Shown here: positions 32,598 through 34,655 of the stretch, piece by piece
How positions within the stretch are numbered: the first letter of the stretch is position 1
Layout: each line of letters starts with the position of its first letter
Assembly: GCA_943327105.2 (NCBI GenBank)
Contig: CALPVV020000015.1
Location: 1-34,655, forward strand
DNA length: 34,655 bases
Reading direction: 5' to 3'
From: Nitrosovibrio sp. Nv4
GTDB taxonomy: Bacteria; Bdellovibrionota; UBA1018; CAIMNF01
Position numbers and translations under genes: made by a program
Notes under the pieces: model-generated
The model's database searches: none
What the model was told of the DNA's origin: nothing
Seen by the model: the letters and a program-made list of their open reading frames with translations, nothing else

Positions 32598-32624
32598 ACG
32601 TCAAAGAAGTGACGTGTTTTTTTT
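32598..32624 (+). terminator. Intrinsic terminator after the exported-protein operon
   Basis: ACGTCA and TGACGT form a 6-bp stem around a 6-base loop (AAGAAG) and are followed by G and eight T. The stem is short, but the T run is strong. Confidence 0.75.
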
Positions 32625-32625
32625 G

Positions 32626-32647
32626 TTGTAAAAATATATTTTTACAA
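32626..32647. promoter_or_regulatory. 22-bp perfect palindrome upstream of lon
   Basis: TTGTAAAAATA is followed directly by its exact reverse complement TATTTTTACAA, with no spacer. It begins 2 bases after the preceding terminator's T run and ends 54 bp before the lon ATG, so an operator controlling lon is likely. I could not fix a sigma-70 or heat-shock promoter with confidence; TAAAAT at 32674-32679 is a possible -10 element. Confidence 0.55.
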
Positions 32648-32701
32648 AGCACCCACAAGCCCTTCCGAATATGTAAAATGAAACTTGGAAGGAGCTTCTT
32701 A

Positions 32702-34655
32702 ATGAGCAAGCCCAGCAAAACAGAAAAAATGGTCGTACCAGTCCTCCCGCTTCGTGAGGTAATCGTGTTTCCACACATGGTGGTGCCTCTTTTCGTAGGA
32801 AGAGAGAAATCCATCCATGCACTCGAGGAGTGTGTGGAAAAGAAAAAGGAACTGTTTCTCGTTGCACAAAAACAAGCAACAACAGTGAACCCTACCGATA
32901 AGGATATTTATCAAATCGGTACTCTTGGGACCATTCTTCAGATTCTTCGCCTTCCGGATAATACTGTTAAGGTTTTGATCGAAGGTAAGCGTCGCGCAAA
33001 AATGATCAAGTTCATCGACGGCGAACAAATGGTTGAAGCCGAAGTTGAAGTGGTGAATGAAGCGGCTGACAAAGTGAATGTTGAAACAGAAGCACTGGTT
33101 CGTTCACTGAAAGCTACTTTTGAAAATTACGTAAAACTGAACAAACGCATCCCGCCAGAGATGCTCATGAGCGTGAATGGAATCGAAGACCCTTCTCGCC
33201 TTGGTGATGTGGTTGTGGCTCACTTGAATCTTCGTTTTGAAGATAAACAAGGTGTGCTTGAGATTACTGACCCGATGAAGCGACTTGAGCGCTTGCTTGA
33301 GTTAATGCAAGGCGAGATCGAGATTCTTCAAGTTGAACGTCGCATTCGTACCCGCGTGAAGAAGCAGATGGAAAAGTCCCAAAAGGAATACTATCTGAAC
33401 GAGCAGATGCAGGCGATTCAGAAAGAACTTGGCGAGAAGGATGAATTCAAAGCCGAGATTCTTGCGATTGAAAAGCAGATCAAATCCAAGCCGATGAGCA
33501 AAGAGGCTAAGGAAAAAGCGATCAAAGAATTGAAGAAGTTGAAAATGATGTCACCAATGAGCGCGGAAGCGACAGTGGTGCGCAACTATATCGACTGGCT
33601 CATTACTCTTCCTTGGGGCGAATTCACTGAAGACAGTCATGACCTGAAGGTTGCTGAAGATGTCTTGAATGAAGATCACTACGGTCTTGATGAAGTGAAA
33701 GAGCGTTTGCTTGAGTATCTTGCGGTTCGTACCCTGACTGAGAACTCCAAAGGGCAAATCATTTGTTTCCTTGGGCCTCCAGGCGTAGGTAAGACTTCAT
33801 TGGCTAAATCAATTGCAAAAGCACTCAACAAGAAGTTCGTCAGAGCTTCCATGGGTGGGGTGAGAGATGAAGCTGAGATCCGCGGTCACCGTCGTACCTA
33901 TGTCGGCGCGCTTCCAGGTAAAGTGATTCAATCGCTCAAGAAAGCTGGTTCTTCGAACCCGGTATTCTTGCTCGATGAAGTCGATAAGATGAGCATGGAC
34001 TTCCGTGGTGACCCTTCTTCAGCGTTGCTTGAAGTATTGGACCCGGAACAGAATGCGACTTTCGGCGACCACTATCTTGAAGTTGATTATGACCTTTCAA
34101 AAGTCATGTTCGTGTTGACGGCGAACTCCTTGAGTGGGGTACCTCGTCCGTTGCTTGACCGTATGGAAGTGATCACGATCTCTGGTTACACCGATATCGA
34201 GAAATTCAACATCGCGAGAAAATACCTTCTTCCGAAACAGATGGAACTTCATGGTTTGAAGGTTGAAGACATTTCTGTCGATGATGAAGCCCTCAAGAAC
34301 CTTGCTGCGCTTTACACTCGTGAAGCCGGCGTGCGTAACCTTGAACGCATCATTTCTACCGTTTGCCGTAAGGTAGCGAAGAAATTAGTCGATGGACGCA
34401 CTGAAGCTGCAAATGCGAAAAAACCAGCTCCTAAAGGTGCGATTCGTGTGAAAGCTGAAGATCTTGAAGACATGCTTGGTGCTCCACGCATTCCGAACAA
34501 GCTCGAAGCCAACAACGAAGTGGGTCTGACCAATGGTCTTGCTTACACCGAAATGGGCGGCGAAATGCTTCAAATCGAAGTGTCGGTTGTTCCAGGTAAA
34601 GGTGCAGTGAAGATCACGGGTAAACTCGGTGATGTGATGCAAGAGTCGGCTTCAA
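32702..34655 (+). CDS. lon: ATP-dependent Lon protease, C-terminus cut by window edge
   Basis: This gene is absent from the ORF track because it runs off the right edge (651 codons present). It begins [37 protein letters not shown], the classical start of the Lon substrate-binding domain, after AAGGAG. The coiled region [33 protein letters not shown], the Walker A GPPGVGKT, the [25 protein letters not shown] segment and Walker [11 protein letters not shown] follow. The window ends at about the start of the protease domain, before the catalytic Ser-Lys pair. Lon degrades misfolded and regulatory proteins in the cytoplasm. It stands alone, not in an operon with clpPX, from which it is separated by the exported-protein operon. 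Confidence 0.97.
   Translation, partial: MSKPSKTEKMVVPVLPLREVIVFPHMVVPLFVGREKSIHALEECVEKKKELFLVAQKQATTVNPTDKDIYQIGTLGTILQILRLPDNTVKVLIEGKRRAKMIKFIDGEQMVEAEVEVVNEAADKVNVETEALVRSLKATFENYVKLNKRIPPEMLMSVNGIEDPSRLGDVVVAHLNLRFEDKQGVLEITDPMKRLERLLELMQGEIEILQVERRIRTRVKKQMEKSQKEYYLNEQMQAIQKELGEKDEFKAEILAIEKQIKSKPMSKEAKEKAIKELKKLKMMSPMSAEATVVRNYIDWLITLPWGEFTEDSHDLKVAEDVLNEDHYGLDEVKERLLEYLAVRTLTENSKGQIICFLGPPGVGKTSLAKSIAKALNKKFVRASMGGVRDEAEIRGHRRTYVGALPGKVIQSLKKAGSSNPVFLLDEVDKMSMDFRGDPSSALLEVLDPEQNATFGDHYLEVDYDLSKVMFVLTANSLSGVPRPLLDRMEVITISGYTDIEKFNIARKYLLPKQMELHGLKVEDISVDDEALKNLAALYTREAGVRNLERIISTVCRKVAKKLVDGRTEAANAKKPAPKGAIRVKAEDLEDMLGAPRIPNKLEANNEVGLTNGLAYTEMGGEMLQIEVSVVPGKGAVKITGKLGDVMQESAS

Noticed and set aside
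1-34655. Mobile elements, CRISPR arrays, tRNA genes, attachment sites
   Set aside because: I looked for transposase or integrase ORFs, regularly spaced repeats and tRNA-like arms with TTCGA loops in the gaps and found none that held up. Gaps are short and fully accounted for.

Overview
The window looks like a chromosomal segment of a Gram-negative bacterium. My best guess is Bdellovibrionota (Bdellovibrio-like, formerly Deltaproteobacteria), judged from gene content, moderate G+C, many Sec-signal proteins of no known family and divergent HD-GYP proteins. That placement is inference and no rRNA is present to confirm it. I see no insertion sequence, phage gene, CRISPR array, tRNA or integration scar, so this is mostly core genome.

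Left arm (1-11980, all minus strand). A tight heme-biosynthesis operon reads hemA, hemC (with a HemD-like C-terminal half), hemB, hemL, histidine kinase, OmpR/PhoB response regulator, hemE, hemN, hemY. It takes glutamyl-tRNA to protoporphyrin IX; no ferrochelatase is in the window. Most junctions overlap by 4 bp or are separated by a few bases. The two-component system sits in the middle of the pathway and is a good candidate for a dedicated regulator of it. Downstream come a secreted proline-rich protein and an agmatinase-family gene (speB) that runs off the left edge.

Centre (12064-19458). A plus-strand run contains a family 4 glycosyltransferase, an RNase HI with a hybrid-binding (viroplasmin) domain at its C-terminus, an aldehyde dehydrogenase, a ferredoxin-like protein lacking one cluster cysteine, and a probable outer-membrane barrel. 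The RNase P RNA gene (rnpB) follows with a good promoter. Its 3' end collides with a minus-strand pair of tandem paralogues that carry a pseudo-receiver N-terminus and a degenerate HD-GYP C-terminus.

Right-centre (19568-27344). speA, hpd, pepP, dusB and an orphan Xre/MbcA-type antitoxin-like gene are translationally coupled on the plus strand. Agmatine made by SpeA would be the substrate of the SpeB-like enzyme at the left edge. A minus-strand set then holds a secreted protein, a DUF1285-like protein and an acyl-CoA thioesterase, followed by a small plus-strand gene of unknown function.

Right arm (27431-34655). clpP and clpX end in a clear terminator. Next is a four-gene operon of exported proteins (three Sec-secreted, one lipoprotein) of no recognised family. 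It is preceded by a textbook sigma-54 promoter and an upstream dyad at enhancer distance. It ends in a second terminator, followed by a 22-bp perfect palindrome and lon (cut by the right edge). The sigma-54-driven exported cluster inside the clp-lon protease neighbourhood is the strongest candidate here for something undescribed.
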